From contig JAGOLA010000003.1 of NCBI GenBank assembly GCA_017994375.1, positions 1 through 43,689 of the forward strand: a stretch of DNA of 43,689 nucleotides. Direction: 5' to 3'. Positions 1 through 7,884 of this stretch are shown here, in pieces. The translations under genes were made by a program, and so were the position numbers. Source of the stretch: Candidatus Omnitrophota bacterium (lineage in GTDB: Bacteria; Omnitrophota; Gorgyraeia; Duberdicusellales; 4484-171). Under the pieces are notes generated by a model, which worked only from the letters and a program-made list of their open reading frames with translations, made no database searches and was not told where the DNA came from. Every line of letters begins with the position of its first letter. Within the stretch, counting starts at the first letter, position 1.

Positions 1-201
1 ATTATAAATAGTGCAAACTTTAGAGAAAGAACCTAATTTTAGGTGTGCATCGGTAGAGGGATAAACCAAAAGAGCTTTTGTAATATCTTGTTTATCTAAA
101 TAAGTGTAAAGCTTATCTTTATCGGTCCATACTCCCTTATAAAAGTCGCTATAGTCTGATAACTCTTTTGGTATATAGTGAATATGACTATCGCACAACA
201 T
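1..201 (-). CDS. Amidohydrolase-like protein, N-terminal part only (cut by window edge)
   Basis: An open frame of 67 codons starts at an ATG at 201-199 and runs off the left edge. It begins MLCDSHIHYIPKEL; the HxH pair at residues 6 and 8 right after the start is the first metal-binding motif of TIM-barrel amidohydrolases (amidohydrolase-2/TatD-like). The later stretch KALLVYPSTDAHLKLG suits the next beta strand and helix. It begins 9 bases after the radical SAM stop, so it is probably the next gene of the same transcript. No strong ribosome site stands just before the ATG. The family includes decarboxylases and hydrolases acting on aromatic acids, which would suit a polyketide cluster, but that is inference. 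The remaining metal ligands lie outside the window. Confidence 0.62.
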   Translation of the reverse strand, partial: MLCDSHIHYIPKELSDYSDFYKGVWTDKDKLYTYLDKQDITKALLVYPSTDAHLKLGSFSKVCTIYN

Positions 202-210
202 AAATATAAA

Positions 211-1668
211 TTAAATGTGTTTTTCTCCCTTCATAGCGCCTTCTTCCCACTTACTGACTCCGCGCATAACATCTTCGAAACAAAGTTTTGCTAAAGGGTC
301 AAAATTGCTAGTCATAATTCTTTGGATTCTTCCGGGTTTTGAGAAAAATTCTCTCATACACCAGGAACCAAGCCTTCCGTAATCTTCGATAGTCAAATAT
401 TTAGTAGGCATAACCGGGTGTAAAAAGTCCCACTTAAGAAAATCAATTTTTTTGATATCTATCTCCCCGCGTTTTGTTCTTTGCCTCCAAATAGGCGAAT
501 TAGGAGCCGGGGTAACGTAGCCAACCCAAAGAATATCCGGGTCGACCTCATCGGTAAATTCGTACCGTTGTTTAATAGATTGTTCGGTGTCATCATCAAA
601 GCCCATCATAATGTCAGCGACAATGGCAATATCTTGAGCCCGTAAGATATCTATAGTTTTTTTAATTTGGTCAATGGTGATGCCTTTGGCGATCTTTTTA
701 AGTTCTTCCGGAGTAGTTACCTCAATACCAAAAACCCCCATAAACATTCCGGTTTCTTTCATAAGAGGGAGGATTTTTTCGCAATTAACCCAATCCACGG
801 CTCTTCCCAAAGAAACCCATTTAATAGGGTTGCTTTTTTGTTTTTTTAATTTACAAAATTTTTCTACCCGGTCAGGATTAACATTAAAATTATCATCCTG
901 GATTACTACTACTTTTGTGCCCATCTTGTGCAAAAGTTCAAGTTCTTCGATAACACGCTGGGGAGATTTGGCCCGCCAAGTTAAAAAATCATTTGGCGAA
1001 CGCGGATCGTACTGATCCCATTCATAACAAAAAGTGCAAGCCGAAGGACAACCGCGCGAAGTCATCATCTCTACGAACGGTTTCCAAAAAGTATGCCCTA
1101 CGTACTTCTCCATAGGAAATAAATCATAAGCTGGGAGTGGTAACTTATCTAAATCCTGTAGCAAAGGTTTATGCGGACCCATTACTGGTTTACCATCTAT
1201 GCGGCTAGTTATTCCTGCTACTTCTTTCATGCTCTTACCTTTATCGATAGCATTAATTAAGTCATAAAAAGACTCTTCTTCTCCCATAACGACATAGTCA
1301 ATGGCCGGATTGCTCTCCAAGGTTTCGACTGGCAAGGCGGAATACCAGAGGCCTCCGACAATAATTTTGGTTTTAGGAAAAACTTGTTTAATACGCCGGG
1401 CCGCTTCGTTAAAATGCCATATCTCTCCAAAGCCTACCGAGCAATGAATCATATCGCCCATCACTACTACATCGGGATTTTTTTCTTTAACCTTTTCGGC
1501 AATATTTTCGATAGAGATGCCGAAAGCTGTGGCGTCTAAAACTTCAAGGTTATCATAACCTTTTTCGCGAATATATGCTCCCCATTGAGCATATAATTGG
1601 TTAGGAGCAAAATGGATACCATGTGTAGCCCAGGCGCCGACTTTCGGCATTACGAATAAGATTTTCAT
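211..1668 (-). CDS. B12-binding-domain radical SAM enzyme
   Basis: 485 residues. The N-terminal part (about 1-170) has the Rossmann-like layout of a cobalamin-binding domain, including DVVVMGD near 66-72, IIVGGLWYSALP near 102-113 and VVMGEEE near 126-132, but no clear DxHxxG cobalamin-ligand motif. The radical SAM core follows with the CxxxCxxC cluster motif RGCPSACTFC (Cys207, 211 and 214). The architecture is that of BchE-like cyclases and class B methylases. The start has an excellent ribosome site (GGAGG, then TAAGGA, then ATG). It lies downstream of the reductase, transporter and polyketide genes on the same strand, so a tailoring role such as C-methylation or oxidative ring formation on the polyketide is likely but unproven. 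A 168-base gap with hairpins separates it from the reductase gene. Confidence 0.88.
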   Translation of the reverse strand: MKILFVMPKVGAWATHGIHFAPNQLYAQWGAYIREKGYDNLEVLDATAFGISIENIAEKVKEKNPDVVVMGDMIHCSVGFGEIWHFNEAARRIKQVFPKTKIIVGGLWYSALPVETLESNPAIDYVVMGEEESFYDLINAIDKGKSMKEVAGITSRIDGKPVMGPHKPLLQDLDKLPLPAYDLFPMEKYVGHTFWKPFVEMMTSRGCPSACTFCYEWDQYDPRSPNDFLTWRAKSPQRVIEELELLHKMGTKVVVIQDDNFNVNPDRVEKFCKLKKQKSNPIKWVSLGRAVDWVNCEKILPLMKETGMFMGVFGIEVTTPEELKKIAKGITIDQIKKTIDILRAQDIAIVADIMMGFDDDTEQSIKQRYEFTDEVDPDILWVGYVTPAPNSPIWRQRTKRGEIDIKKIDFLKWDFLHPVMPTKYLTIEDYGRLGSWCMREFFSKPGRIQRIMTSNFDPLAKLCFEDVMRGVSKWEEGAMKGEKHI

Positions 1669-1751
1669 TCCTTACCTCCTATAGTTTTTTATAACAGCGT
1701 AACTGATTATTTTATTCCTAAACTCTAATTTACTATAACAACAACACATGG

Positions 1752-1798
1752 ATCCAATAATGTGCCTTCGGCACATCTTTGCTTCGCAAAGATTGGAT
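1752..1798. repeat. Compact multi-hairpin element
   Basis: Two perfect hairpins with TTC triloops sit side by side: a 6-bp stem TGTGCC/GGCACA (1761-1775) and an 8-bp stem ATCTTTGC/GCAAAGAT (175-1793 numbering: 1775-1793). They are flanked by an outer pair ATCCAAT (1752-1758) and ATTGGAT (1792-1798), so the whole can fold as a three-way junction. It lies between the SDR gene and the radical SAM gene, both on the minus strand. There is no T-tract, so it is not a classical terminator. It could be a processing or attenuation structure, or an interspersed genomic element. Confidence 0.6.
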
Positions 1799-1809
1799 AC
1801 ATTTAAATC

Positions 1810-1837
1810 TATGAACTACCAACTACGAACTCTGAAC
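1810..1837. repeat. Four degenerate 7-bp repeats
   Basis: Four consecutive heptamers read TATGAAC, TACCAAC, TACGAAC, TCTGAAC. The consensus is T-N-N-G-A-A-C, and the spacing is exactly 7. The last unit runs into the TAG stop of the SDR gene on the minus strand. The same heptamers recur at 4262-4336 and 10496-10537. Only one arm is present here, so it does not form the long hairpin seen at those sites. Confidence 0.75.
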
Positions 1838-2613
1838 TATTTATCGGGATGTTCCTGCTTAAACGGAATAACCGGCTTAGTCCACGGTGTTTGCTGATTT
1901 ATTACTGCAATTTCAAGCGGACAGACATTAGCCGGAACAGTTAAGGCAAACCTTACCGCATCCTCAATTGCTTGTGTAGTCATTAAGCGTGACCTATCGG
2001 TAGTAACTTCTTGTAATTTACCGGTTAAATCGGTATCGGTTACACCGGGTAGAATCGAAGTAACTTTTATTCCATGATCACGTATCTCCCAAAATAAACC
2101 TTTAGAAAAAGCCCGAAGCCCTACTTTCAATGAACTATAGACAATAAAATTTCTCGGCAACGGATCGCAGAGAGTCGAGCCCGAAACCATATTAATTATT
2201 GCACCGGACTTATTCTTTATCATATCGTTTATTACCAAACGAATCAAACGTACATAGCCTAAATAATTGGTATGCGCCAACCTTTCGAGATCTTCAAGAG
2301 GTTGTTTTTCAAAAGGATACTGGCTGGATACACCGGCATTATTTATCAGAATATCGATATCCCCAAATTCTTTCTTACTCTTGTTTACTAAATTTTCTAA
2401 ATCTTCCAATTTGGTAACATCACAAGGAATGCCTAAGACATTAACTTTATATTTTTTCTTTATTTCTTCGGCGGCCTCTTTTAAAGGCCCTTCGCCTCTG
2501 GCAGCAATAGCGACGTTTACGCCTAAACTTGCTGCCACACAAGCGAGAGCTTTTCCTATACCACGACTAGCACCGGTTATGATAGCGTTCTTACCCTTAA
2601 GATTGGCTTTCAT
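1837..2613 (-). CDS. Short-chain dehydrogenase/reductase (probable polyketide ketoreductase)
   Basis: 258 residues, the usual length of classical SDR enzymes. The NAD(P)-binding TGASRGIG is at 13-20, the NNAG motif at 91-94, and the catalytic Ser144, Tyr159 and Lys163 (YSSLK) are all present. The Arg in TGASRGIG favours NADPH. The start follows a strong ribosome site (AAAGGAGG). The family contains fatty-acid and polyketide ketoreductases as well as many unrelated oxidoreductases. The position, downstream of the ketosynthases and next to the exporter, supports a role reducing a polyketide carbonyl. It is the only SDR in the cluster and so the best candidate for a ketoreductase. The stop codon lies inside a heptamer repeat. 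Confidence 0.88.
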   Translation of the reverse strand: MKANLKGKNAIITGASRGIGKALACVAASLGVNVAIAARGEGPLKEAAEEIKKKYKVNVLGIPCDVTKLEDLENLVNKSKKEFGDIDILINNAGVSSQYPFEKQPLEDLERLAHTNYLGYVRLIRLVINDMIKNKSGAIINMVSGSTLCDPLPRNFIVYSSLKVGLRAFSKGLFWEIRDHGIKVTSILPGVTDTDLTGKLQEVTTDRSRLMTTQAIEDAVRFALTVPANVCPLEIAVINQQTPWTKPVIPFKQEHPDK

Positions 2614-2626
2614 CTCTATTCCTCCT

Positions 2627-3748
2627 TTATATTTTTATCACTAAATATTTTGTACAAAGTAACAGTATAAGTAAACCAGACCCAAATAAGATAAATCCCG
2701 CTGTAAAGCTTTTCTGCATAATCAGACCTGAAATAGCAACTCCTAAACCCCCGGAGATAAAACGTACGCTACTATTTAAGCTGGCAGCTTCCGGTAAAAA
2801 TTTCTTAGGTAAATCCGTAAGTATAGTAGAAATACCGGCATGATTGAATGTCCAGCCTAAACCCCAAATAACCATAAGCAATCCTAAAATAAGAAACGGT
2901 ATCTTAAAGATTAATAAGAAAACACTAGCAATCATTAATATTATCCCTAAGTTTATAGTTTTAATTCTTCCCATTTTATCGGATAAAAAACCGCCGATGG
3001 TTTCGCCAAAAATACCGCTTAAACTAGTTAAAGTAATAAGGGCACTTATCGCTAATTGCCCTAAATTATATTGCGTGAAAAAATAAACCGAAAACCATTG
3101 CTGTAGGCCGTGATAAAGTAAGCTTACAATAAATATATAGGTAAATACCTGCAGAATAACTTTATCTTTGAACGGCTTAATATAATCAATAACGAATTTT
3201 TTATTTTCCGGAGTAAAATCCGGCAGATAAAAATATATTATCGCTAAGAGCAGAAATCCACTGATTGCCGGTAACAGGAAAATAGAGCGCCAGGGCAAAA
3301 TTCCGCTTAAAATCAGCCCTAAAAGCGAAGCTATAAATGTAGAGGCAAAAAATATACCGACCATTCTTCCCTTTTTTTTGCTCTCAAAAGACTGTGCTAT
3401 TAAAATTAAAGCCAGCGGTATCACTGAAGCTCCGAAAAAGCCCATGAAAAATCGGGCTGAAAAAAGCGTAATAATATTATTTGATAAAGCTGCCACCAAA
3501 TTCGCCAAAGAGAAAAATAATAAACATACCAGTTCTATTTTTTTAGCATCGAAAACACGTATCAAGGGACCGTAAAAAAGAGCTGCTATCCCATAGGGTA
3601 TCATGTAAATCCAAATGATTCTTCCGGCAATAAAGCCAGAAACACTAAAATCCGTAGCAATAGAAGGGACCAATGCCGCTGTTGCTGCTACATTAAACGA
3701 TAAAATCGCACCCTCCAAACATAGAATTATAAAAGTTAATTTATTCAT
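2627..3748 (-). CDS. MFS transporter
   Basis: 373 residues, almost wholly hydrophobic, with about 11-12 predicted membrane spans. The loop GGFLSDKMGRIKT is the mid-protein copy of the MFS signature GxxxDxxGR. The last residues, ending in LLCTKYLVIKI, lack a soluble tail. At 373 residues it is slightly shorter than the 400 typical of drug:proton antiporters. It lies 13 bases upstream of the SDR gene and is followed on its own 5' side by a 58-base gap with a decamer repeat, and no clear ribosome site precedes the ATG. Export of the cluster product, also giving self-protection, is the natural inference; the substrate cannot be read from sequence. Confidence 0.85.
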   Translation of the reverse strand: MNKLTFIILCLEGAILSFNVAATAALVPSIATDFSVSGFIAGRIIWIYMIPYGIAALFYGPLIRVFDAKKIELVCLLFFSLANLVAALSNNIITLFSARFFMGFFGASVIPLALILIAQSFESKKKGRMVGIFFASTFIASLLGLILSGILPWRSIFLLPAISGFLLLAIIYFYLPDFTPENKKFVIDYIKPFKDKVILQVFTYIFIVSLLYHGLQQWFSVYFFTQYNLGQLAISALITLTSLSGIFGETIGGFLSDKMGRIKTINLGIILMIASVFLLIFKIPFLILGLLMVIWGLGWTFNHAGISTILTDLPKKFLPEAASLNSSVRFISGGLGVAISGLIMQKSFTAGFILFGSGLLILLLCTKYLVIKI

Positions 3749-3759
3749 TTCTTATATTT

Positions 3760-3800
3760 ATTCGTGTAAATTCGTATGCAATTTGTGCGTATTCGTGTTA
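3760..3800. repeat. Degenerate 10-bp repeat, four units
   Basis: Units ATTCGTGTAA, ATTCGTATGC, ATTTGTGCGT and ATTCGTGTTA follow one another, with one extra A at 3780. They fill the gap between the aromatase stop and the transporter start. The period is 10 bases, unlike the 7-base period of the other repeats in this window. No dyad symmetry is obvious, so a role as a terminator is unlikely. Confidence 0.6.
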
Positions 3801-3806
3801 AATAAA

Positions 3807-4244
3807 TCATTTGGTTTCTCTTTCTATTACGTCTTTAAATATTTTTAAATTATCTTTAGAGTGTTTATTGATAAAACCTTCTACCTGCTCATCGTTAAAT
3901 TTAGCCTTCTCATCCATTTCAAAATGTTGGATCCAGGTCATTTCCATACCGGCTGGCCTTGGAGTATAAAGCCAGATGATCTTCATAAACTTAAAAGGAA
4001 ATTTAGGCTCCTCGCGTTCGGCATAGGCAAGGTATCGGTCTTTAAAAAGCAGCCGCCAAGACTGCCAGGTGCGGTCTTCATCATCGGTAAGCTTAAAAGT
4101 AATTTTATTACCTTCCTTTTTTACTACTTCGGCTTTTTTATATTCGCCGCCGAATAACTCTGTCCAACGCCTAATATCATTGGAAATATCAAAAATTTTC
4201 TCGTAAGGAGCGTTAATTATTATCGAATTTACTGTATGACCCAT
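3807..4244 (-). CDS. Polyketide aromatase/cyclase (TcmN/WhiE-type, SRPBCC fold)
   Basis: 145 residues from the ATG at 4244, chosen because AGGGAGG stands six bases before it; the longer frame to 4295 would translate a DNA repeat. The protein opens MGHTVNSIIINAP and continues NDIRRWTELF. This is the typical start of single-domain aromatase/cyclases of the WhiE ORFVI and TcmN N-terminal type (xGHTxNxIxIxAP, then NDVxxWPxLF). Further matches are MKIIWLY near 87-93, MTWIQHFEM near 102-110 and FINKHSKDNL near 124-133. These helix-grip enzymes bind the nascent poly-beta-ketone and direct first-ring folding and dehydration. Together with KS-alpha, CLF and ACP upstream, this is the strongest pointer to an aromatic product. 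Confidence 0.88.
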   Translation of the reverse strand: MGHTVNSIIINAPYEKIFDISNDIRRWTELFGGEYKKAEVVKKEGNKITFKLTDDEDRTWQSWRLLFKDRYLAYAEREEPKFPFKFMKIIWLYTPRPAGMEMTWIQHFEMDEKAKFNDEQVEGFINKHSKDNLKIFKDVIERETK

Positions 4245-4261
4245 TATAAACCTCCCTTTTA

Positions 4262-4336
4262 GTTCGTAGTTCATAGTTAGTAGTTCGTAGACCATAATAT
4301 ATTTTGTCTACGAACTCCGAACTCACAACTACGAAC
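4262..4336. repeat. Long inverted repeat built of 7-bp units
   Basis: The left arm (4262-4289) is GTTCGTA, GTTCATA, GTTAGTA, GTTCGTA. The right arm (4309-4336) is TACGAAC, TCCGAAC, TCACAAC, TACGAAC. The arms are imperfect reverse complements of about 31 bases (GAC/GTC next to the loop included) around an AT-rich loop. The right arm contains the stop codon (4329-4331) of the cyclase-family gene, and the left arm touches the leader of the aromatase gene. A stable hairpin between two translated genes could tune mRNA processing or relative expression. Confidence 0.85.
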
Positions 4337-5138
4337 TTTTATTTAAAATTGCCACTACTCTCGCCCAAGCGGCGCCAGTACACTTAATTTTTACCGGAAA
4401 ACAAATAATCTTAAATCCAAAATCGGGCAACTTTTCTAAACCAGCTAACCGTTCTATATGAATGAATTCCCGTTTTCTTCCGTAAAAGTGGGCTGGATAT
4501 AACTTTTTGGGATCTTTTGTCTTTAAAAATTCTTTAAGCATAAATTTATAAGGCCGGTCTATACCCATAGTATCGACACCAAATATTTTTATACCGTTAT
4601 CTAGAAGAAAATCTATTGCTGATATATCTATGCCGGGATAGTCGCTAAAATATTTAGGCCCACCGTAAAACTTATCTGCGCCTGTATACAACAAAACTAT
4701 ATCCAATGGTTTTAATTTATAATTTATTTTTTTTAATGCATCTTCCAAGTCGGCGGCTCTTATTGTTTCGTTCGGCTTTTTATAAGAAACATCGAGCCTG
4801 ACACCATCTTGATAACACCACTCAAGAGGTATTTCTTCCGCAGTCTTTGATTCTCTTCCTTCTGATTTTGAGCCGTAATGAAAAGAATAATCTAGGTGCG
4901 TTCCGATGTGGACCGGGGAATGGACAACTTCTAAAGACAAGAATTCCTCATCCGGTAAGTCCTCTTTTTTGACAATTCGCTTACCTAATATATATTGCAG
5001 TTTGCCTTTTAGGGTTTTACCCATTAAAACCCGGTTGAATTTAGCAACACCAGCCTTATGAGACACCCGTTCGATTTCGACGTGATGTACTTCAAAAACT
5101 TTATCGTCAATTGCTAAACTTAAGTCAATTATATTCAT
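4329..5138 (-). CDS. Metal-dependent cyclase-family (kynurenine formamidase-like) hydrolase
   Basis: 269 residues. The motif HIGTHLDYSFHYG in the first half corresponds to the HxGTHxDxPxHF metal site of the 'putative cyclase'/kynurenine formamidase family (PF04199). The stretch GVDTMGIDRP in the second half is the conserved strand carrying an Asp typical of these enzymes. An insertion (ILGKRIVKKEDLPDEE) precedes the metal site. Members hydrolyse amides or lactones and some were first annotated from polyketide clusters. It begins 7 bases after the ACP stop without an independent strong ribosome site, suggesting translational coupling. Its last residues (NKSS) and stop come from the heptamer repeat, so the C-terminus was fixed by repeat insertion or growth. 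Confidence 0.8.
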   Translation of the reverse strand: MNIIDLSLAIDDKVFEVHHVEIERVSHKAGVAKFNRVLMGKTLKGKLQYILGKRIVKKEDLPDEEFLSLEVVHSPVHIGTHLDYSFHYGSKSEGRESKTAEEIPLEWCYQDGVRLDVSYKKPNETIRAADLEDALKKINYKLKPLDIVLLYTGADKFYGGPKYFSDYPGIDISAIDFLLDNGIKIFGVDTMGIDRPYKFMLKEFLKTKDPKKLYPAHFYGRKREFIHIERLAGLEKLPDFGFKIICFPVKIKCTGAAWARVVAILNKSS

Positions 5139-5145
5139 TTGCTTA

Positions 5146-5379
5146 TTATTGTTTCTTCTTTTCTATCGCATCTACAATTTGTAACGGCGTCGAATTCTTA
5201 GTAATTTCGTTGGCTAAAACTTTTATTCCAAAGCACTTATTTATAGCTACTACTAATTCCACCATCTCGGTAGAATCAACGCCGATAGAATCATAAAGTG
5301 CCTGATTTTCTATTAACTCTTCTTTATCTACATCTAGAGTCTTACTGATTAAATTTAATACTTCTTCTTTTAAATTCAT
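5146..5379 (-). CDS. Acyl carrier protein of the polyketide synthase
   Basis: 77 residues, acidic and helical, the standard ACP length. The phosphopantetheine attachment motif is GVDSTEMVEL with Ser36 in the DS pair. The canonical DSL is DST here. The hydrophobic pattern of helix II (MVELVVAINKCF) and helix III is intact. GGAGG stands four bases before the ATG. The gene sits directly after the CLF gene (10-base gap), the classical KS-alpha, CLF, ACP order of type II polyketide clusters. It would be primed by a phosphopantetheinyl transferase that is not in this window. Confidence 0.93.
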   Translation of the reverse strand: MNLKEEVLNLISKTLDVDKEELIENQALYDSIGVDSTEMVELVVAINKCFGIKVLANEITKNSTPLQIVDAIEKKKQ

Positions 5380-5389
5380 TTTGCCTCCT

Positions 5390-6625
5390 TTATTCTCCCT
5401 CTACAGCTAAAACGGTATTTATGCCACCGCGCCCCCTGGCAATGATTAAAGCTTTTTTAATTTTCCGGTCAATAGCTTTATTAGGCGTATAATCTAAATC
5501 ACAATAAGGATCTTTCATCTCGTAATTTACAGTAGGTAATACTAAATTATTATTCATCGAAAATAAAGTTGTAATTAAATCTAACGCGGTCTGGGCACCT
5601 AACAAATTACCATACATACTTTTCGGCGCGCTTAAAGAAATATGTTCTAATTCTTTACCAAAGACATTTTTCAGAGTTTGAGTTTCTAAATAATCCCCTA
5701 TGGTTGTAGCTTCAGCATCAAGACAAATATAATCTATTTCTTTTTTTGACCAACCGGCATCATTAAGGCATTCTTTTATTGCGTATTCAAAACTTTCACA
5801 GCTAGGGTTATAACGAGCGTAATGGTAGCCGTCGGAAGAAAAACCTACCCCTCTGATATAACCGTAAATATTTACACCTCTTTTTTTAGCGCGTTCTTCT
5901 TTTTCAAGATTAACGATGCCGGAACCTTCGGCTAAAACAAAACCATCGCGATATAAATCGTAAGGTTTATAAGCTTTTTTAGGATTAAGATTATTCTTCG
6001 ATAACTGCCCGCAAGTATTGGCACATAGAAGGGCATAAGGCGTAATTGGTGCTTCCATTCCTCCAGCAAGTACGTAATCGTTTTTATCTTCGATAATATT
6101 CTTGGCTGCATACCATATAGCAAGAGCTGATGAAGCTTTATCAGCTACGATAGTTTTACTGTAACCTTTAAACCCATAGTAAATTGTAATTTGGCCTTGA
6201 GGTGCTGCCGGAAACCACGCCGAAGCCATATAAGGAGAAACGCCCTCTCTACCTTCAATATACATGTCGCGTAGTTCTGTTTCGGCAAAGAGCCAACCAC
6301 CGATAGCATTACCCATAAAAACACCGATACGTTTTTTATCGACGTTATTTAAATCTATTTTGGCATCTTGTAAAGCTTGTTCGCTGGCAACAAGTGCCAT
6401 ATGAGAGAAAACATCGATTTTTTTTACTAGACGGCCTGGTAAATGCGAGTAGTGGTCTAATTCATGGACTTGTCCGGCTATCCGAGAAGGATAAAGCGAA
6501 GCATCAAAGCGTTTAATCTCATCGATATAGGATTCTCCTCTCTTTAAATTAGCCCAAAAAGTTTCTTTCTTAAGCCCTGCCGGCGAAACAACTCCGATAC
6601 CTGTAATTGCTACCCGTTCTTTCAT
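5390..6625 (-). CDS. Ketosynthase-beta / chain-length-factor-like protein
   Basis: 411 residues with the thiolase fold of FabF-type ketosynthases but without catalytic residues. Aligned with the neighbouring KS-alpha, the nucleophile Cys is Lys163 (in TIVADKASSALA), the first His is Asp303 (ICLDAEATT) and the second His is Asn340 (KSMYGNLLGA). The structural Lys335 is kept. Loss of the Cys defines chain length factors, which pair with KS-alpha and set polyketide length; actinomycete CLFs usually have Gln at the Cys position. Its ATG directly abuts the KS-alpha stop (TAGATG), with AAAGGAG inside the end of KS-alpha, so the two are translationally coupled as expected for a heterodimer. Confidence 0.9.
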   Translation of the reverse strand: MKERVAITGIGVVSPAGLKKETFWANLKRGESYIDEIKRFDASLYPSRIAGQVHELDHYSHLPGRLVKKIDVFSHMALVASEQALQDAKIDLNNVDKKRIGVFMGNAIGGWLFAETELRDMYIEGREGVSPYMASAWFPAAPQGQITIYYGFKGYSKTIVADKASSALAIWYAAKNIIEDKNDYVLAGGMEAPITPYALLCANTCGQLSKNNLNPKKAYKPYDLYRDGFVLAEGSGIVNLEKEERAKKRGVNIYGYIRGVGFSSDGYHYARYNPSCESFEYAIKECLNDAGWSKKEIDYICLDAEATTIGDYLETQTLKNVFGKELEHISLSAPKSMYGNLLGAQTALDLITTLFSMNNNLVLPTVNYEMKDPYCDLDYTPNKAIDRKIKKALIIARGRGGINTVLAVEGE

Positions 6626-7882
6626 CTATTTAACTCCTTTATAACGTTTAAATACCAATGACGAGTGTATTCCGGAAAATCCGCTACTGGTTTTTAAAAT
6701 ATAGTTGGGCATGAGTTGTCTCTTTACATTCGGAATATAATCCAAATCACATTTTGGATCCGGTTCTTCCTGGTTTATAGTCGGCGGCAAATAGCCTTTT
6801 TCAAAAATCATTGCGCACAAAACGCTTTCAACAGCATTTGCCGCGGCTAAAGGGTGGCCAATCATTGATTTTATGGAACTTATCGGAACTTTGTAAGCAT
6901 AATCTCCAAAGACTGCCTTGTAAGCATTGGTTTCAAAAACATCATTCTGACGGGTTGATGAACCGTGGGTATTTATGTAATCTACATCTTCGTTCTTAAT
7001 GCCGGCATCTTTTATCGCATCTTTAATACAGCGCTCCATAGCTTCGCCGTCTTCGGGTAAATCCGTCATATGAAAAGCATTACAGCTTGTGCCATAACCG
7101 ATAATTTCTCCATAAATATGCGCACCTCTTTTCTTGGCATGCTCTAACTCTTCAAGTATAACTACACCGGCGGCTTCAGAAATTACAAAACCGTTTCGTT
7201 TATTATCAAATGGCCGGCTTGCTTTATGCGGTTCATCATTATTCTTAGCCAAAACATTTACAACATCAAAGGCAGCAAAAGTAATGGGGCAAACCGGTGC
7301 TTCGCTTCCTCCGGCAATAATTATGTCCTGTCTTCCTTCCCGAATCAGCTCAAAAGACAATCCCAAAGAATCTGTCGCGGCAGTACAACCGGTTGAAAGT
7401 GTACAATTAAGCCCTTGGGTATGATACATTGCTCCTACTTCAGCGCTGGGAGTATTAAACATCGCGGCATCATAAAGATAAGGCCGGCCTTTACGCGGGT
7501 CTATCGGCCTTTTCCCCCAATCAGTCACTAAAAGAAATTCTTCTTCCATAAAACGTGTGCCGCAAATAGCGTTTGCCAGAATTACACCGAAACGTTTGGT
7601 GTTTATTTTCTTAATATCTATGTTGGAATCTTCGACTGCCTGTTTTGCGGCCGCGATGGCGAACTGCACATATCTGTCCATACGATAATGATCTTTTATC
7701 CCGAATTTTAGCGGATCAAAACTTAAATCCTGCGAAGCTATCTTTGATACGAATAAACTTACGTCAAAGTTTTCTACTCTTTCTATGCAAGGTTTTCCCT
7801 CTATTATATTGTTATAAAACTCTTCTTTACTTTCTCCGGCAGCGGAAATAACTCCTAAACCGGTAATTACTACACGCCTCAT
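6626..7882 (-). CDS. Ketosynthase-alpha of a type II polyketide synthase
   Basis: 418 residues. The catalytic Cys166 sits in LSTGCTAATDSLG, closer to the KS-alpha form STGCTSGLD than to the usual FabF form. His306 (NTHGSST), Lys338 and His343 (KSMIGHPLAAA) complete the active site. The C-terminal GFSGIHSSLVF matches the family's GFGGxNxxLxF loop. AAGGAG precedes the ATG by six bases. It condenses malonyl-ACP units in complex with the CLF encoded next door. A housekeeping FabF is the alternative, but the adjacent Cys-less partner, ACP and aromatase make the polyketide role far more likely. No acyltransferase is fused or adjacent. Confidence 0.92.
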   Translation of the reverse strand: MRRVVITGLGVISAAGESKEEFYNNIIEGKPCIERVENFDVSLFVSKIASQDLSFDPLKFGIKDHYRMDRYVQFAIAAAKQAVEDSNIDIKKINTKRFGVILANAICGTRFMEEEFLLVTDWGKRPIDPRKGRPYLYDAAMFNTPSAEVGAMYHTQGLNCTLSTGCTAATDSLGLSFELIREGRQDIIIAGGSEAPVCPITFAAFDVVNVLAKNNDEPHKASRPFDNKRNGFVISEAAGVVILEELEHAKKRGAHIYGEIIGYGTSCNAFHMTDLPEDGEAMERCIKDAIKDAGIKNEDVDYINTHGSSTRQNDVFETNAYKAVFGDYAYKVPISSIKSMIGHPLAAANAVESVLCAMIFEKGYLPPTINQEEPDPKCDLDYIPNVKRQLMPNYILKTSSGFSGIHSSLVFKRYKGVK

Positions 7883-7884
7883 TA

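Noticed and set aside
4245-4295. Upstream start for the aromatase (17 extra residues)
   Set aside because: The extra codons are a heptamer DNA repeat, and a strong ribosome site precedes the internal ATG at 4244.
5390-7882. Reading the two ketosynthases as housekeeping FabF copies
   Set aside because: One copy lacks Cys and both His, abuts the other, and is followed by ACP and an aromatase, which fits KS-alpha/CLF instead.
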